NCBI GenBank assembly: GCA_025769875.1
Contig: JAGFNK010000341.1
Coordinates: 1 to 57,173 of the forward strand
DNA: 57,173 bases
Source: Russula earlei
Taxonomy: Eukaryota; Basidiomycota; Agaricomycetes; Russulales; Russulaceae
Direction: 5' to 3'
This document shows positions 55,681-57,173 of this stretch, piece by piece. Under the pieces are notes generated by a model, which worked only from the letters and a program-made list of their open reading frames with translations, did not search any database and had not been told where the DNA came from. A program made the translations under genes and the position numbers. Numbering within the stretch: the first letter of the stretch is position 1; the number at the start of each line of letters is the position of its first letter.

Positions 55681-56318
55681 TACTATCACCTATGGGGAAC
55701 TTGCCATTCCACGACCATCTCGCCAATTTCATTTTTCCCTGTATCTGCTCAAACAACCCCATTTAAAACTTTGTAGTTTTACTATTGAGTGCCATTAATG
55801 TCATTCTAGCAAAGAAAAAATGGAGGTCCATTGAGTGGTTTTCGAGTAGTATTTTGGCTGGGGGTCACGCCTGCATCATGCTTTCTGTCATCGTGGAGTG
55901 TGGAGTTTGATTCCAGCTGGGTGATCACCGTTGGAGGAGTCTGGGTCACTGCTGTTTTATCCTCTTAATGCCATGTTACAGGTGGTCCAATCAGCCAGCA
56001 CAAGACCATACATATGAGCAGCGGCTACAGGCAGCTATAACAATGATATATATCGACCTTTTACTTTTACTTGTGTGGCACTGGCCCATGATGTGAGCAC
56101 CATGTTCCATACATAATCAAGTCCTGGATTTCACTCAATAATGCTACTCCATTACAACTATTTTCCCTAGTCCCCACCTAATCAAATTGCCTTTGTAAAC
56201 AGGAATGTTTCATCCCGGGCGGACTTTAATTTGGCATGTGTTACATGTCCGTTACTTTCGTGACATTTGTGACTGGCGAGATGGTCGTGGAATGGCGAGT
56301 TCCCCATAGGTGATAGTA
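55681..56318. repeat. Inverted repeat pair, 44-bp arms
   Basis: Arms 55681-55724 and 56275-56318 are reverse complements with one mismatch (core GGCGAGATGGTCGTGGAATG). About 550 bp of non-coding sequence lies between. The left arm overlaps by 4 bp the right arm of the 23-bp pair from 54239, so two inverted pairs are chained. It could be a MITE or a foldback element; no duplication was confirmed. Confidence 0.75.
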
Positions 56319-56325
56319 TTTGTGA

Positions 56326-56379
56326 CTGACCGAGTGCTAGGTACCTTAAGTAAGCTGCACGGTTGGTGGGTCGGTGACA
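56326..56379 (+). repeat. 54-bp repeat, inverted copy of 41553-41606
   Basis: Begins CTGACCGAGTGCTAGGTACC. It keeps the CpG sites lost in the other copy. It lies just upstream of the intact membrane protein gene, while its partner lies downstream of the decayed copy. Confidence 0.75.
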
Positions 56380-56490
56380 CTACTGGTATCTGCTGTGCAG
56401 CAATGTCGATTTTGGTCATTCACAGTAAGTTGGCAAGTGTAAAGTCGTCCTACGCGTACACATGTCCATGATTGCATTCTTCTATTCCAG

Positions 56491-57173
56491 CGCTATTGCC
56501 CACACTTCTGTTTACCTCCCTGGCATACGGTGCACATCACTTTCTTGTCGGCCACCTCATCAAATCTGGCGGCGCCGCCCTCCTGAATGCTCAATGCCCT
56601 CCCAATCAAGGACTTTACAGCATGCGCTACGTCGGACTCGCCCCCATCGACAGATTCCTTTGCTTCCTCGTCACCTTCTTCCAATCAAGCTTCGACCCGA
56701 CCTTCTCTCCATTCGCCTCGGACTTCATGGCTTCATGGTCCGCCATCGTGGCACTCACCTTCATCGAGGCATCCCGCGCCGGCCGCTCCAAGATCCTAGC
56801 GTTTCCTGCTACCCTGGGCATTCTCTACCAGATTCGTGGCGCAGGCTTCGCCTTCCCCCTCTTCTGGCTAGCGACGATCCTCTCCGGCCACACCCGCCTG
56901 GGGCGCATCGCAGCCAGGATCGACCAGGCCAGGGCCGAGGCCGCTCTCTTCGCCGTCCTCGTTGGCTTTGCCGTTCCGTCCGCGCTCATGTCGATCCTTC
57001 ATGACCCGGTCGTGACGGCCCTTTGGCAATTCTTCCCAGCCTGGATGTGGTTGGCGCAAACCGGACATCTCTTCTTCCGACCCTCATCGCGATACCACAC
57101 GTCTGGTTACTGGACCGTGCAGACAACATTCATCTTCACCTTCATAGCGTCCGCGATATCCCACATCTCCGTC
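56491..57173 (+). CDS. Multi-pass membrane protein of fungal type, 3' end outside the window
   Basis: After an intron acceptor (TATTCCAG, ending 56490) one frame is open for over 225 codons to the window edge. It begins LPTLLFTSLAYGAHHFLVGH and shows several hydrophobic helices: FLCFLVTFFQSSF, SWSAIVALTFIEA, ILYQIRGAGFAFPLFWLATI, ALFAVLVGFAVPSALMSI, LWQFFPAWMWLAQTG and TTFIFTFIASAISHISV. No catalytic motif that I recognise. It resembles the unnamed integral membrane proteins of basidiomycetes that often occur in multiple copies. High GC and normal CpG show it is not decayed. The first exon upstream (possible ATG near 56463) is uncertain. A pseudogene copy lies at 39680-39960. Confidence 0.75.

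Noticed and set aside
1..57173. CRISPR array, phage or bacterial defence system
   Set aside because: Spliceosomal introns and eukaryotic genes throughout; the repeats are LTR and inverted repeats, not spaced direct repeats.

Overview
The window looks like nuclear DNA of a filamentous basidiomycete, most likely an agaricomycete. Genes are densely packed and cut by many introns of about 50-60 nt, including 12- and 18-nt microexons. The conserved genes are eukaryotic housekeeping genes (proteasome alpha4, TFIIH MAT1/Tfb3, PKA catalytic subunit, Gea/GBF1 Arf-GEF, Ssf1, Hrq1). The mobile elements (DDE superfamily, hAT, MULE, copia) are typical of mushroom-forming fungi. No bacterial-style operon, CRISPR array, rRNA or convincing tRNA was seen.

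Layout. (1) 1-5.3 kb is a repeat-rich flank: an LTR running off the left edge, a dead hAT transposase piece, and a Mutator-like element (3107-4326) with terminal inverted repeats, a SWIM zinc finger and a perfect 9-bp target duplication. (2) 5.4-39.4 kb is a gene island: SDR oxidoreductase (+), SSF1 (-), PKA catalytic subunit (-), cytochrome b561 (+), GEA/GBF1 (-), proteasome alpha4 PRE6 (-), C78 peptidase (+), MAT1/TFB3 (-), LigB-type extradiol dioxygenase (+), NAD-dependent epimerase-like protein (-), 3-hydroxyisobutyrate dehydrogenase (-), arrestin-like protein (+), SCY1/SCYL2 pseudokinase (+), HRQ1 helicase (-) and a small probable mitochondrial protein (+). (3) 39.6-56.4 kb is a nested transposon graveyard. 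A DDE transposase gene is cut into four pieces by two solo LTRs and one copia retrotransposon (45504-50094, minus strand, near-identical LTRs). It is followed by a solo LTR of the same family, a hAT element with an 8-bp duplication (51713-53971), a further LTR candidate and chained inverted repeats. (4) From 56.49 kb a multi-pass membrane protein gene runs off the right edge. A decayed copy of it lies at 39.7-39.96 kb, so the transposon block sits between two copies of one gene.

The island genes are mostly independent core functions: ribosome biogenesis, signalling, trafficking, proteolysis, transcription/cell cycle, valine catabolism and DNA repair. No metabolic cluster is evident. Several neighbours share divergent promoters (PKA/cytochrome b561, PRE6/C78 peptidase, MAT1/dioxygenase, HIBADH/arrestin, HRQ1/small protein).

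The clearest evolutionary signal is CpG decay. Old repeat copies have lost CpG to TpG/CpA, while the copia element and the gene island keep it. Together with target duplications and nesting, this gives a relative insertion order. I found no convincing new defence or biosynthetic system. The most interesting points are the nested element stratigraphy, the copia half-tRNA primer site, and the duplicated membrane gene flanking the transposon block.
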